Below the pieces are notes generated by a model. That model was given only the letters and a program-made list of their open reading frames with translations. It did not search any database and was not told the DNA's origin. The position numbers and the translations under genes are program-made. Source: a virus. From it: a DNA stretch of 26,364 nucleotides. Positions 8,540 to 16,972 of this stretch are shown here, piece by piece. Location: positions 1 through 26,364 of IMG/VR virus record IMGVR_UViG_3300027763_003626; one strand, 5' to 3'. Within the stretch, counting starts at the first letter, position 1. Each line of letters begins with the position of its first letter.

Positions 8540-8846
8540 TTGAACCCTCCTCTAGTTGCACTTCCTCTACTTTGCCGATGAGGTTGGCGACCTTCAGAAT
8601 GGCATCTCTACAGATTCTGATGTCCTCAAGCACGGCTCGTACCTGCGGGCTATCGAAGAACAGTGGGATTTGCAGTATCTCAGAAATCGAAGCATATCTC
8701 TCATCTAAGATGTCAAGAGAAGATTCGATCCTGTCAACTATCTTGAGAATCATCAGGCCATGCTTATAGTTGAAGTACAGAGAAACTATCAGCAAAACCA
8801 GCAAAACGATACATATCACGCTAAGAGATACAACAGTGCCCATCAT
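8520..8846 (-). CDS. Single-pass membrane protein with helical cytoplasmic tail, unknown function
   Basis: This 108-residue protein has one N-terminal membrane segment (about residues 5-27, VVSLSVICIVLLVLLIVSLYF) followed by a charged helical tail (IVDRIESSLDILDERYASI) and an acidic end. Similar short membrane-anchored proteins occur near structural genes in marine T4-like phages, without a proven role that I know of. Two ATG codons in a row (8846 and 8843) both suit; the second gives the tighter junction with the preceding gene's TGA. The 3' end overlaps the sigma-factor gene by 20 bases. A membrane partner in lysis control or in superinfection blocking is conceivable, but I cannot show either. 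Confidence 0.7.
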   Translation of the reverse strand: MMGTVVSLSVICIVLLVLLIVSLYFNYKHGLMILKIVDRIESSLDILDERYASISEILQIPLFFDSPQVRAVLEDIRICRDAILKVANLIGKVEEVQLEEGSNAEEKN

Positions 8847-9997
8847 CTGAAGTACCGTCCTATCTCCCTGTCGTAGCTCTCAGAAATTGCGGCGTGAGAG
8901 AAATTTTTCCGGACCTTGTCACCGAGATCAATGGCCCATTCCTTCGGCACCGCGCTTGATTCTCTGAACTTAGTGACCTTCTTCTTGAACTCTTGTTCAG
9001 ATACTGATGCCCACTTCATTCCAGGAACAAATATCGTTCCATCAATTTTGCTCTGGTGCACATCAGTCAGCTGGTTCTCAAGCTTCACAAACTTCCCAAG
9101 GTTCATGAAGTCAAGGTGTCCAGACCAGTTTGTGGCAATCACAGGAACATCGCTTGCAGCCGCTTCCAAGATGGGAAGACCAAATCCCTCGCCTCTTGTC
9201 GCTGTAATGAGGGCCTTGATCTTCTCATTCTTGTACAGAGATGCAACTTCAGAAGTAGTCATCTCGCCGTGAAGAAGGTGGAATCTAGGGAATGGACCCT
9301 GTCGAACTTCCTTAAGAAGCTGGCGTAACATGTTCTCAGTGTGCTTTCTATCAAGAGTGCAGTTGCTGCCATGGTTGGTCTTGATGATGATGCCAACCTT
9401 GGGATCATTTCTAAACAGCTCGCAAAGCCACTTGATGGTGTAGAACGTGTTCTTTCGGTCGTTCTCAGGGTTGTTCCCAGTGATCTGTCCGAACATGAGA
9501 AAGTTGAAGTCAGTCTGGACATCGATATCAAGAGGATCTGGACTCTTGAGAATATCTTCTGGAAAGCACTCGTGGACCACGGAAATCGGAGTGTTGACCC
9601 TTCCAGTCCTCTCGATTGTCGATTTGACGAACGTAGAGGGAACTACAACGTGGCTCATGTTGTTGCATGCTTCAAGCCACTGTGGGTTGCACTTATCAGT
9701 CTCAACAAAGGCTGAGAGTCCAATGTTTACCTTTGCGAGGCTTGGATCCCACTCATTTGGAAGCTGGAGCTGAACAGAGACGTCGAACTTTTCATTTATC
9801 GGCGCAGTCCTCTTCATGATCTCGCCGATGAGTCCATCTTCCATGTCGGGGTTTATCATCCAGGGTGTGATTCCCCAGTTCAAGACCTGACAGCGGAGGT
9901 CAATTCCCTTTTGGTCAAGAAGCCAGCGGAAGACTTGCCTCGAGTGATTTCCGTAACCAGATAAGGTGAGCAGCGGTGCTCGGCACAGTACTTTCAC
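8843..9997 (-). CDS. Glycosyltransferase, GT-B fold (GT4-like)
   Basis: This 384-residue enzyme has the C-terminal donor-binding signature of GT4-type retaining glycosyltransferases: E270-GFGLPIL-E278 (the E-x7-E motif), followed by AAASDVPVIATNWSGHLDF. The N-terminal half has the acceptor-side start with a glycine loop (LSGYGNHSR, residues 12-20). It would move a sugar from a nucleotide-sugar donor onto a glycan or protein in the cytoplasm; donor and acceptor cannot be read from sequence. It starts with GTG at 9997, which overlaps the upstream TGA (GTGA), and a strong AAGGAGGT ribosome site lies at 10001-10008. It pairs with the next upstream GT4 gene. It is the last glycan gene before the late sigma factor block. 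Confidence 0.88.
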   Translation of the reverse strand: MKVLCRAPLLTLSGYGNHSRQVFRWLLDQKGIDLRCQVLNWGITPWMINPDMEDGLIGEIMKRTAPINEKFDVSVQLQLPNEWDPSLAKVNIGLSAFVETDKCNPQWLEACNNMSHVVVPSTFVKSTIERTGRVNTPISVVHECFPEDILKSPDPLDIDVQTDFNFLMFGQITGNNPENDRKNTFYTIKWLCELFRNDPKVGIIIKTNHGSNCTLDRKHTENMLRQLLKEVRQGPFPRFHLLHGEMTTSEVASLYKNEKIKALITATRGEGFGLPILEAAASDVPVIATNWSGHLDFMNLGKFVKLENQLTDVHQSKIDGTIFVPGMKWASVSEQEFKKKVTKFRESSAVPKEWAIDLGDKVRKNFSHAAISESYDREIGRYFR

Positions 9998-11247
9998 TTG
10001 ACCTCCTTGAGATTCCAGCGGCTCTTCTTAGTAGTCTTCCAGTCTTCTACAGTCTTCTTTAGGGTCTCATGCCAAAGATCGACTGTCTTCTGGTAAGAGA
10101 ATTCGCTCTTGACATAGCTCTTGGCCTTTGTGCCGAGCTCACGCCTCTTGTCAAATCCCATGTCGTACATCTTCACAAGGGCTTGCGCGGTCTCATCGAT
10201 ATCGCAAAAGTCTTCATAGATGTAGGGAACGTGCTGAGATCCTACAAGCGTCTTCTGCCGGATCTCTAGAGCGATTCCATTCTCAGATCCATCTCTGTGG
10301 TCTACAACTTGCCTTGTCAGGCCTCCAGTCTTTGCAGCAATGATTGGCCTGCCGCACTGCATGGCCTCTAACGTTGCTAGACCAAATCCCTCTGCGTAAG
10401 ATATGTTGAGACAACAGTCCGAAACATTGTGGAGGATGTTGATCTGCTCAAACCCGACGCGATCTGGAGAGAAGACTACGGTGTCTCTAAGCTCCAACTG
10501 CTCGGCGACCGAGTAGAGATTCGGGCCTTCCATGTCTTTTGGATCCGTGTGCATCACGAGAGTCGCTTTCGGATTTGCGTCTCCACGAGACTTGAGAATA
10601 TCAAGCATCTTTTTCCAGGCCCAAAGCACGTCAGAAGGGCGCTTGCGCCTAGCATTCCTGTTCATCCAGAAAGTAACAAAGTGATCTTCTCTGGCAGGTC
10701 CAAGAATGTTTCTCTTGTGGATCTTGACCTGATCTTCTGGCATCTGATAGTAGACGGAATCAGGAAGAGCGTGGGGAATGAAGTTCGTCTTCTCAGGGAA
10801 CTTTTCCCTGATGAGCTCATAAGTCATGTGAGAGTGGCAATTGATCAGATCAGTCGCCTCATAGAACGGCGAGTTGAACTCTGGATACGGGTGATTGTCC
10901 CATACATGCCACCAAACGATCGGACAGACCTGGTGTACTTCATCTTCCATCTCAAAAAGCCAATAGAAGAACCTGGGGTCCGTGAACAGGAAGATGACAT
11001 CTGGCTTTTCGGCAGCCAAAGTCTTCCTGATCAAATCTCTATCCCCAAATCCGTCTATTGGCTTTATGATGAAGTCTGGGTTGACCTGTATCGCGTCGTA
11101 GTTATCGTGCTTGACCGCAGCGCCGAACTGTCTAACAGTCCACTCGCCCTTTGCAATCAGGCCGTTCACCAGGTGGCGGCTCTGAGTTCCCACGCCAGAA
11201 GTGCTCAGTGCGTGATCAGACAAAAGTAGTATTTTCTTCTTGCTCAT
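9994..11247 (-). CDS. Glycosyltransferase, GT-B fold (GT4 family)
   Basis: This 417-residue enzyme is a typical GT4 glycosyltransferase. The N-terminus KKILLLSDHALSTSGVGTQS holds the first strand and the glycine-rich acceptor loop (G18-G20). The C-terminal half carries E286-GFGLATL-E294, then AMQCGRPIIAAKTGG, the donor phosphate and sugar site. A Trp/His-rich stretch, VWWHVWDNHPYPEF (about 111-124), recalls acceptor-contact loops. The substrate is unknown. The ATG at 11247 has an AGAGGA site about 7 bases before it. The 54-base gap in front is one of the larger ones in the block, so a local promoter is possible, though I see no clear one. Its stop overlaps the next GT4 start by 4 bases. Confidence 0.9.
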   Translation of the reverse strand: MSKKKILLLSDHALSTSGVGTQSRHLVNGLIAKGEWTVRQFGAAVKHDNYDAIQVNPDFIIKPIDGFGDRDLIRKTLAAEKPDVIFLFTDPRFFYWLFEMEDEVHQVCPIVWWHVWDNHPYPEFNSPFYEATDLINCHSHMTYELIREKFPEKTNFIPHALPDSVYYQMPEDQVKIHKRNILGPAREDHFVTFWMNRNARRKRPSDVLWAWKKMLDILKSRGDANPKATLVMHTDPKDMEGPNLYSVAEQLELRDTVVFSPDRVGFEQINILHNVSDCCLNISYAEGFGLATLEAMQCGRPIIAAKTGGLTRQVVDHRDGSENGIALEIRQKTLVGSQHVPYIYEDFCDIDETAQALVKMYDMGFDKRRELGTKAKSYVKSEFSYQKTVDLWHETLKKTVEDWKTTKKSRWNLKEVK

Positions 11248-11301
11248 ATTCCTCTAGAACCTTTGCAAAACTATCAATGGCTCTAGATGGTTTAAAGGAG
11301 A

Positions 11302-12099
11302 TCAAGTGCAATACTTAGTCTGATGGTAGTCACAGTACTTACAGGACTCTCGATTCTTCATGAAGAGTCCGCGCTTCACTGAGGCGATCATGTTGGCAAC
11401 CATCTTCCTCGCCTTCTCTTCAACGGTTGGCCCGACCGAGACTGTGAACAGCTCACAGGAGCGTCCAGGCTTCACGCCCTTCTTGAGAAGAACATAGCCG
11501 CACTTCACGTCCTTTGACGGCAAAGACTTCTTGGCTCGCCAGAAAGACTTGTAGAGAGCGATCTGTGCCAGGACATTGAAGTCTCGGCGTTTGTCTGTGC
11601 TCCATCCACGGGCACTGGAAGTCTTCCAGTCGATCACCCAGTAGACCCGACCCCGCTTGCCATCGCACTCAATGAGACCGTCGATGAATCCCTTGAACTT
11701 GATCTCCTGCCCAGGGATATCCTCATAGAGTGCATGCTCAGCCTCTATTGCGACCCAATTAGGAAAATTCTGATCAAGGAAAGCTGGAACTTCATCAAGG
11801 ATCTGACGAGCCCACTTGACCCAGCTGTCGACAAGTCCATTCTTCTTGGCGTCAGGAAGCTCATCAAACTTCTTCTCCGCCCACACGCGGCGAATCTCAG
11901 CCTCGACATTGTCAGGATTCATGGTCCTGGTTGTCAGGAAGTTCTCGAGCTCGGCGTGGACTATGGTTCCAAAGTCAAGATTGGGAGATGGCTTCGAAAG
12001 ATCGACCTTGTCGATCTGAGCCAGCTTGTGACGCCATGGACACTCCTTCCAGGTCTTGATTTCAGAGTAAGATACGTGTGGCTTTTGGGTTGGGAACAT
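11302..12099 (-). CDS. Cas4/RecB-like PD-(D/E)XK nuclease with a probable 4Fe-4S cluster
   Basis: This 265-residue protein fits the PD-(D/E)XK nuclease superfamily (PDDEXK_1). The visible motifs are VSYSEIKTWKECPWRHKL at the N-terminus, H49 in GTIVHAELE, D140 in GFIDGLI, D157 and K159 in VIDWKTS, and Q179 with Y183 in the helix that follows. Cysteines C20, C253, C256 and C264 (CKYCDYHQTKYC) have the Cas4/AddB spacing that holds a 4Fe-4S cluster. Such enzymes resect DNA ends, here presumably in phage recombination, repair or host DNA breakdown. It is out of place between gmd and the GT4 genes. No good ribosome site precedes the ATG at 12099. There is no Cas gene or CRISPR nearby. Confidence 0.85.
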   Translation of the reverse strand: MFPTQKPHVSYSEIKTWKECPWRHKLAQIDKVDLSKPSPNLDFGTIVHAELENFLTTRTMNPDNVEAEIRRVWAEKKFDELPDAKKNGLVDSWVKWARQILDEVPAFLDQNFPNWVAIEAEHALYEDIPGQEIKFKGFIDGLIECDGKRGRVYWVIDWKTSSARGWSTDKRRDFNVLAQIALYKSFWRAKKSLPSKDVKCGYVLLKKGVKPGRSCELFTVSVGPTVEEKARKMVANMIASVKRGLFMKNRESCKYCDYHQTKYCT

Positions 12100-12135
12100 G
12101 CAACATCATATACCAACGCAATCTCAATTTCACAT

Positions 12136-13107
12136 TTACAGAGACTTTTTTGTGAGTTCAAGATCCGCTTCGTACATCAGCTTTGCCAGACTCTTGAACG
12201 TAGTCTTAGGAGTCCATCCAAGCTTTTCCTTCGCCTTTGAGTAGTCGCCCTCAAGCCACGGAACCTCGTGTGGCCTCTTCAACCTGTCGTCAATCACAAG
12301 GTGCTCGTCCACATTGAGACCCGCAATATCAAACACTTCGTTCAGGAATTCTCTGACCGTGTGGGTCTCACCAGTTGCGACAACGTAGTCATCAGGCTTG
12401 TCCTGTTGGAGCATAAGCCACATCGCCTCAACGTAGTCCTTGGCATAGCCCCAGTCTCGTAGAGCGTCGAGGTTCCCAAGAGAGATCTTGTCCTGTAGGC
12501 CAAGCTTGATCCGCGCCGCCGCCAAGGTGATCTTGCGAGTCACAAAAGTCTCGCCACGCCGCGGACTCTCATGATTGAACAGAATACCAGAAGATGCGTG
12601 GATTCCGTAACCCTCACGGTAGTTGCGAGTGAGACCATGCGCGAAGACCTTGGCGCAAGCATATGGTGAGGCTGGCATCAGACGAGTCTCCTCACTCTGA
12701 GGGTGCTCGGGATTATCTCCGTACATCTCAGAAGAAGATGCCTGGTAAAATCTGCAGCTCGGCTGCATGGTCCTGATACATTCTAGCAGTCTCAAAGGAC
12801 CAACAGCGACGGCATCCACAGTCTCTTCTGGAACGTCAAAAGAAACTCGGACGTGAGACTGCGCAGCAAGATTGTAGACTTCATCGAACTTTTGATTCGA
12901 AAAGAGCCTGTAGAAAGATCCTGCATCATTCATGGAGCCATAGACAAGCTGAAAGTTCGGGTGCTTAAGCAGGTGATCAATTCGATCAGTCGCAAGAAGA
13001 GAAGTTCTCCTCTTCATTCCAATAACTCTGTAGTCTTTCTCTAGAAGGAGCTCGGCGAGATAGCTCCCATCTTGCCCAGTGACTCCAGTGACTAGTGCAG
13101 TCTTCAC
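12136..13107 (-). CDS. gmd: GDP-mannose 4,6-dehydratase
   Basis: This 323-residue SDR enzyme converts GDP-D-mannose to GDP-4-keto-6-deoxymannose, the first step to GDP-L-fucose and related sugars. The N-terminal NADP(H) loop [13 protein letters not shown] (residues 7-19) is the classic Gmd form. S125 and E127 (SSSEMYGDN) and Y149/K153 (SPYACAKVF) give the catalytic set, and [17 protein letters not shown] (177-193) is the family GDP-mannose signature. Length is slightly short of bacterial Gmd (about 345-370). It starts with GTG at 13107, which overlaps the upstream TGA (GTGA), with AAAGGA in front. Together with the GDP-L-fucose synthase 700 bases upstream it makes the complete route. A GDP-rhamnose path is less likely because Fcl is present. 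Confidence 0.96.
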   Translation of the reverse strand: MKTALVTGVTGQDGSYLAELLLEKDYRVIGMKRRTSLLATDRIDHLLKHPNFQLVYGSMNDAGSFYRLFSNQKFDEVYNLAAQSHVRVSFDVPEETVDAVAVGPLRLLECIRTMQPSCRFYQASSSEMYGDNPEHPQSEETRLMPASPYACAKVFAHGLTRNYREGYGIHASSGILFNHESPRRGETFVTRKITLAAARIKLGLQDKISLGNLDALRDWGYAKDYVEAMWLMLQQDKPDDYVVATGETHTVREFLNEVFDIAGLNVDEHLVIDDRLKRPHEVPWLEGDYSKAKEKLGWTPKTTFKSLAKLMYEADLELTKKSL

Positions 13108-13817
13108 GTTGAGTCCTTTGTGCGGTTAAAGATTTCTTGCTTGACAAACACTGTGTTTACTTGATCTCTATAGACTTCACTATAACCAGAATTCAAGATG
13201 AAGTTTCTTACTCTCTGCTCTCTTTCTACAATTTCACTGTATCTGGCAAAGTCTTTGTGCCCATCTTGAATCTCGCAAATCAGCATCTTGGGGTCTAGCT
13301 GCTTGAGATCGAAAGATCTCAATACGCTTTCTTCGTAGCCTTCAACGTCGATCACGAGTAGATCAGCATTCTTCAAGCCAACGGCGTCTAAGATAGTTTC
13401 CAACCTATAGACTTGAACCTCTCTTACTCCAGAGAAATTCTGTTCCAAAGCTTCTTTAGCCCACGAGATCTCTTTGTAAGCTTCAAGATGGTCCTTGTCA
13501 AGTGTCGTGATGCTGGCTGCGACAGCAATTCTTGCTTTTGATTCGACTTCTCCAACAGCGCAACAAACTACTTTTATCTCAGGATTGTGAGAGTGATTCA
13601 AAGAGCAGGCACGAGCGTACTCAGAGACAGGCTCAACATATAGCCCTTTCCAGCCAAGCTTAGATAAGGCGTAAGTGTTGCTCCAGCTTATTCCATCATA
13701 AGCGCCGACCTCTACAAAAACTGGGTCCTCACCAGCGTTTGGCAAGAGCCACTTATTGTATATCTGCTCCAAAGATTCAATCTGGCAATCATGAGGAACC
13801 TCAAGCTTAGTGTACAT
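13104..13817 (-). CDS. FkbM-family SAM-dependent methyltransferase
   Basis: This 237-residue protein has the FkbM layout. SAM motif I is FVEVGAYDG (34-42), an acidic end of strand 2 follows in LYVEPV (59-64), and the typical motif is [13 protein letters not shown] (155-167). FkbM enzymes mainly O-methylate hydroxyls of polyketides and sugars, and in glycan clusters they usually cap or decorate sugars. The acceptor cannot be read from sequence. The gene lies between fcl and gmd, with an 11-base overlap at its start and an AGAGGA ribosome site, so it is expressed with the fucose genes. Methylation of fucose or of a neighbouring sugar is an inference from that position. Confidence 0.88.
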   Translation of the reverse strand: MYTKLEVPHDCQIESLEQIYNKWLLPNAGEDPVFVEVGAYDGISWSNTYALSKLGWKGLYVEPVSEYARACSLNHSHNPEIKVVCCAVGEVESKARIAVAASITTLDKDHLEAYKEISWAKEALEQNFSGVREVQVYRLETILDAVGLKNADLLVIDVEGYEESVLRSFDLKQLDPKMLICEIQDGHKDFARYSEIVEREQRVRNFILNSGYSEVYRDQVNTVFVKQEIFNRTKDST

Positions 13818-14739
13818 GGAATCCTCTTACGTTTGGATATCGATCTTGGAATTTTCTAATAGTCTCTTGAAGGCCTTCTCGAAGTGGTGTATACTCTGCT
13901 GACCAGCCAAGAGACCTCAGCTTATCATTTGAAGACGGCTTCTCGTACTGTCCGTCAGGCTTTGAAGAGTCAAACTTGATGTGTCCCTCAAATCCGATTT
14001 CCTCTCCGATCATCAGAGAAAGATTTTCGATAGAGACCCAATCAGGGTTACCGATGTTGATAGGCTCCTCGCCATCATAGTTTTCCGCAAGCCACAGAAT
14101 GATCTTGGCTGCGTCCCTGGCAAAAGTGAACTCACGGATTGGACGTCCAGATCCCCAGACAACGACTTCATTCCTGCCTGCCTGCATTGCCTCATGGAAC
14201 TTCCGGATGAGAGCTGGAATGACATGACCACTGTTGAGATCGTAGTTGTCATTGATACCGTAGAGATTGTTTGGAATGACCGAGATGAAGTTGCACCCAA
14301 ACTGCTGGCGATAAGCCCTGCTCTGGACCTCAAGCATCCTCTTTGCGTACGCATATCCAAAGTTCGATAGATGCGGAGGACCCATGTGAAGCTGATCCTC
14401 TGTGAGCGGGTACTTCACATAAGGCGCGTCTGGGTAGATGCAGGTCGAGAGCACAGAGACAAGCTTCAGCTTATTCACTCTGCAGGCATTCAGCACATTC
14501 ATGTTCATCTTGACATTGTCATCAAAGAAGTCAGCGACATAGTCAGTGTTAGCCTTCACACCTCCGACCCTTGCGGCACAGTGAATGACCGTGTCTACTC
14601 GTCCATCTTCCAGAGTGAGGATAGCATGATTCGAATCCGTGAGATCACATTCTCTCGAGCTGAGTCCAACGGAACCAGGAGACAGAGCAAGAATCTCGCT
14701 GCCAAGAAGTCCAGTTGCTCCTGTGACTAAATTTTTCAT
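13807..14739 (-). CDS. fcl: GDP-L-fucose synthase (GDP-4-keto-6-deoxymannose epimerase/reductase)
   Basis: This 310-residue SDR enzyme epimerises and reduces the Gmd product to GDP-L-fucose. It shows the NADPH loop TGATGLLG (residues 6-13), AARVGG (55-60), the active-site run LSTCIYP (97-103) with C100 at the place of the catalytic Cys of E. coli Fcl, and Y129/K133 (YAYAK). NNLYGINDNYD is the usual family motif that follows. I chose the ATG at 14739 because it overlaps the TGA of the 76-residue gene (ATGA) and puts the beta-strand MKNLVTGATG at the N-terminus. An in-frame start at 14796 would add 19 unlikely residues inside the upstream gene. Confidence 0.95.
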   Translation of the reverse strand: MKNLVTGATGLLGSEILALSPGSVGLSSRECDLTDSNHAILTLEDGRVDTVIHCAARVGGVKANTDYVADFFDDNVKMNMNVLNACRVNKLKLVSVLSTCIYPDAPYVKYPLTEDQLHMGPPHLSNFGYAYAKRMLEVQSRAYRQQFGCNFISVIPNNLYGINDNYDLNSGHVIPALIRKFHEAMQAGRNEVVVWGSGRPIREFTFARDAAKIILWLAENYDGEEPINIGNPDWVSIENLSLMIGEEIGFEGHIKFDSSKPDGQYEKPSSNDKLRSLGWSAEYTPLREGLQETIRKFQDRYPNVRGFHVH

Positions 14740-14966
14740 TTGATAAGGACCTCGTCGCCTGTCCAGACAGCGACTCCAAGACAAGCTAAGTTCCACTTTT
14801 TCACGTCACCCTCAAGCGAAGATTCACTCCAGGATGGGACTTTAATGTTGACTCCAGAAGCGCATCTCTCGACTCCGTCTTGGAAGATACGCCACACAAG
14901 ATTGCTATTGCCATGCTTTGTGTTAAATCTGATCAAGAACTTGCTGGTAGCTATGTCATCTTTCAT
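14736..14966 (-). CDS. Small conserved-looking phage protein (76 aa), unknown function
   Basis: This 76-residue gene has ATGA overlaps on both sides: its ATG at 14966 overlaps the TGA of the FkbM-like gene and its TGA overlaps the fcl start. That fit makes it a real gene in spite of its size. The sequence has a beta-rich pattern: FLIRFNTKHGNSNLVWRIF, then GVNIKVPSWSE, KKWNLACLGVAVWTGDEVLI. I recall short proteins of this 'RFNT..WR.FE.G / IKVP.W.E / KW...C' form near nucleotide-sugar genes in other marine phages, without a known role. It has no signal peptide and no membrane segment. It may be a partner of the sugar enzymes, but that is a guess. Confidence 0.78.
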   Translation of the reverse strand: MKDDIATSKFLIRFNTKHGNSNLVWRIFQDGVERCASGVNIKVPSWSESSLEGDVKKWNLACLGVAVWTGDEVLIK

Positions 14967-15610
14967 GGCGCAATCTCAAAGAGGTAATCTGCCCACCATC
15001 TGTCATCAGAGAAATCATGAAACTCTCCTCTAGTCACTATGCCGTGGCTAGAACCAACTAAAATGTAACCAAACTGTTTGAGATATTCAGCTGCTGATTG
15101 TACTGTGTTGTCTGGAAGATCAGGGTAGATTTTCCCCTTCCTTGCGTCTTCTAGCTCTAGGGTTATCGATCCAATCTTCTGCGACCTGAGATAAGCCTCA
15201 AAGGTCTTCAATATTGTGAGATCTGCACCCTGGGCGTCTGTTATCAGAGTGTCTATCTGTTCGATTCCCTTAGACTGCAAATAAGCAGGATAGTTCACGC
15301 TTCTGACCTTCACAACTTTGCCATTATGAAGATTTTCATGTGAACGATAGGGAAAATCTAAACTATTTCCCTTTGATATAGAGCTTGTGCCAAGGTCTGA
15401 TCCACCTGAAAGCGTAAACTCAATCTCGCCATCATGAGTCCATGCTGCGGCAGTCATGACCTCGACATTTGGAATCTCATTAAGTCGCTTGTGAAGATCC
15501 GCATACTTCTCAAGAGGGTCAATCCCATAGTGCCTATCGAATCTTCCTGAGTTCACTAGCTCTATGAATGTAGAGCAATAAGATAGACCGATGTATACCA
15601 GATTCTTCAC
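14963..15610 (-). CDS. FkbM-like methyltransferase
   Basis: This 215-residue protein resembles a reduced FkbM methyltransferase. YGIDPLEK (28-35) fits the acidic end of SAM-binding strand 2, and TLITDAQGADLTILK (121-135) matches the FkbM motif usually written 'lKIDvqGaE..VL.G'. The N-terminal glycine motif is weaker than normal (YIGLSYCSTFI), so SAM binding is likely but less certain than for its 237-residue relative. It starts with GTG at 15610, with an AAAGGAA ribosome site 6 bases before, and follows the 226-residue protein by 15 bases. Local G+C is low (about 37% in a sampled 60-base line at 15061). A sugar O-methyltransferase role is an inference. Confidence 0.75.
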   Translation of the reverse strand: MKNLVYIGLSYCSTFIELVNSGRFDRHYGIDPLEKYADLHKRLNEIPNVEVMTAAAWTHDGEIEFTLSGGSDLGTSSISKGNSLDFPYRSHENLHNGKVVKVRSVNYPAYLQSKGIEQIDTLITDAQGADLTILKTFEAYLRSQKIGSITLELEDARKGKIYPDLPDNTVQSAAEYLKQFGYILVGSSHGIVTRGEFHDFSDDRWWADYLFEIAP

Positions 15611-15625
15611 GGCTAATTCCTTTGT

Positions 15626-16306
15626 CTAGGCTTCAAAGAGAGGGCTAGTAATGTTCTCACTGGTGATCATGCACCACGAAGAACAGCTGGGGTTGGGGTC
15701 AAAATCTAATCTTCCGCCTTGAAATCGATGGGTAGCGCTGTACTTTGGCCAAACTGCGCCGGCAGAATTTAGAGTGTCAATTATGGAAGCAGACCTAATC
15801 TGTGCATTGCAGCCTTCGACTCTAGGATTCTTGAGGTCGTCAATCAGTATGACGTAATTCTTGTACTTTTGAGTTATTAGCTCAACTTCTCTTAGGACGG
15901 TTGGATCATCATCTTCATCAGAATGAGCGTCTAGCCAAAATACAGGAATAGCATCGCGGGGCACGGCCTTATCGATCTGCCCAAGAAAGCTCAAAGAGTC
16001 CGAGTGAGTTATCGAGACATTTTTGCGGACGGAACATTGCAAAGTTGCTGCTTCGTAGTTGCTCCTTGAGAGCTCGCAGCTATGTAAAATTGTCCCTGGA
16101 GAATTCAAAGAAACGTAGTCGCAGGTGATGCCTAAGTACGTTCCTGTCTCTACAAAGATGTCATAATGCCTCAAGAGCTTGATCATAAAATCACAGAGAA
16201 TCGCGTCTCTATGAAATCCAGAGATCCTCTCGTTACGAAACTCGATGCAAGAGTTTGTTCTCAGGAACTCTTGCGCGTCAAACGCCGCAATTGAAACAGA
16301 AGACAT
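15626..16306 (-). CDS. Class I methyltransferase-like protein (Methyltransf_24 type)
   Basis: This 226-residue protein has a Rossmann methyltransferase outline: FVETGTYLGITCDYV (51-65) as SAM motif I, the acidic strand HSCELSRSNY (75-84), FWLDAHSDEDD (123-133) and ILIDDLKNPR (153-162). The 'WLDAH...ILIDD' pair is usual for Methyltransf_24/CmcI-type enzymes, in which these acids bind metal and the hydroxyl acceptor. It probably O-methylates a sugar or small molecule in the cytoplasm. Its ATG abuts the stop of the aminotransferase gene and the ribosome site is poor, so coupling is likely. The exact subfamily is uncertain, and an inactive relative is possible because motif I lacks the usual third glycine. 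Confidence 0.7.
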   Translation of the reverse strand: MSSVSIAAFDAQEFLRTNSCIEFRNERISGFHRDAILCDFMIKLLRHYDIFVETGTYLGITCDYVSLNSPGTILHSCELSRSNYEAATLQCSVRKNVSITHSDSLSFLGQIDKAVPRDAIPVFWLDAHSDEDDDPTVLREVELITQKYKNYVILIDDLKNPRVEGCNAQIRSASIIDTLNSAGAVWPKYSATHRFQGGRLDFDPNPSCSSWCMITSENITSPLFEA

Positions 16307-16972
16307 TCACTTACCGGTGCTTTGAAAGATTTCTAGTCCTGAGACGTCGTGGTACTTCCAAGAACCGCCACAGTCTTTGTTGTCGTCAGAGACCTCAAGG
16401 AACAGTTGAATTCCTCTAGCGGCCTGCTCGGGTGGCATGTACATGTTCCATCCCATCATCTGGATCTTGTCCTGATCGTAGGGCACAGTAATATCGCGCC
16501 CCTCGTACCGAGCAAGCTTGAACCAGTCATATGCTGCCTTGTCATTTGTCAGGATCATGCCGCCCTTTCCAATCGGCACTGTCTTCTTGATGTGGAAGGA
16601 AAGACAGTGGAATGTATCCTGCACATACATCCCCTTGGTGAATCTCGTAGCTCCATCGACAATGTTGTATGGATCTAGCTTGTAGCACCCAGACCAATCG
16701 AAGTCGACAAAATCTGGAGTACAGCCAGCGTGTATGATAGTCTGTGGAACTGAGACATACGTGCGGGATGGAATTTTTATCTTGCCGCTAGCGTTGTTGT
16801 ACCTGAGACAGAGAAACAACGCGTCGGTGCAATTATCGACGCTTACAGCGTACTTGCTACCTGCGTAGTTAGCGACCATCTTCTCAAACGCATCAACAAC
16901 GTCCCAGGGGTCATTGATGACAAACCCAAGACCCTCTAGCTTTGGCTTAATTTCCTCAATACTAGCGAACAT
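16307..16972 (-). CDS. Short DegT/DnrJ/EryC1-type PLP sugar aminotransferase
   Basis: This 221-residue protein matches the large-domain core of DegT/DnrJ/EryC1/StrS nucleotide-sugar aminotransferases. It has AVSVDNCTDALFLCLR (42-57), IKIPSRTYVSVPQTIIHAG (65-83), the PLP-ring aspartate D106 in YNIVDGATRF, and the Schiff-base lysine K130 in SFHIKK, followed by the IGKGGMILTND glycine turn. The D106-K130 spacing matches the family. The usual length is about 370; here the protein ends after residue 221, so the C-terminal small domain is missing, although the reading frame is clean and the next gene follows at once. A strong GGAGGAGA site precedes the ATG. Donor Glu/Gln and a keto-sugar acceptor are the family norm. 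Activity is not assured. Confidence 0.8.
   Translation of the reverse strand: MFASIEEIKPKLEGLGFVINDPWDVVDAFEKMVANYAGSKYAVSVDNCTDALFLCLRYNNASGKIKIPSRTYVSVPQTIIHAGCTPDFVDFDWSGCYKLDPYNIVDGATRFTKGMYVQDTFHCLSFHIKKTVPIGKGGMILTNDKAAYDWFKLARYEGRDITVPYDQDKIQMMGWNMYMPPEQAARGIQLFLEVSDDNKDCGGSWKYHDVSGLEIFQSTGK

Noticed and set aside
10429-11229. Long open frame (266 codons) on the plus strand inside the 417-residue GT4 gene
   Set aside because: It lies antisense to a gene with clear GT4 motifs and follows from its codon use; no recognisable protein features are seen.
11302-12099. Cas4-like protein as a sign of a CRISPR system
   Set aside because: No Cas1, Cas2 or repeat-spacer array is present, and lone Cas4/RecB-like nucleases are common in phages.
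14740-14796. Longer N-terminus of the GDP-L-fucose synthase (start at 14796)
   Set aside because: It would lie inside the 76-residue gene and add 19 residues before the first beta strand; the ATGA junction at 14739 fits better.
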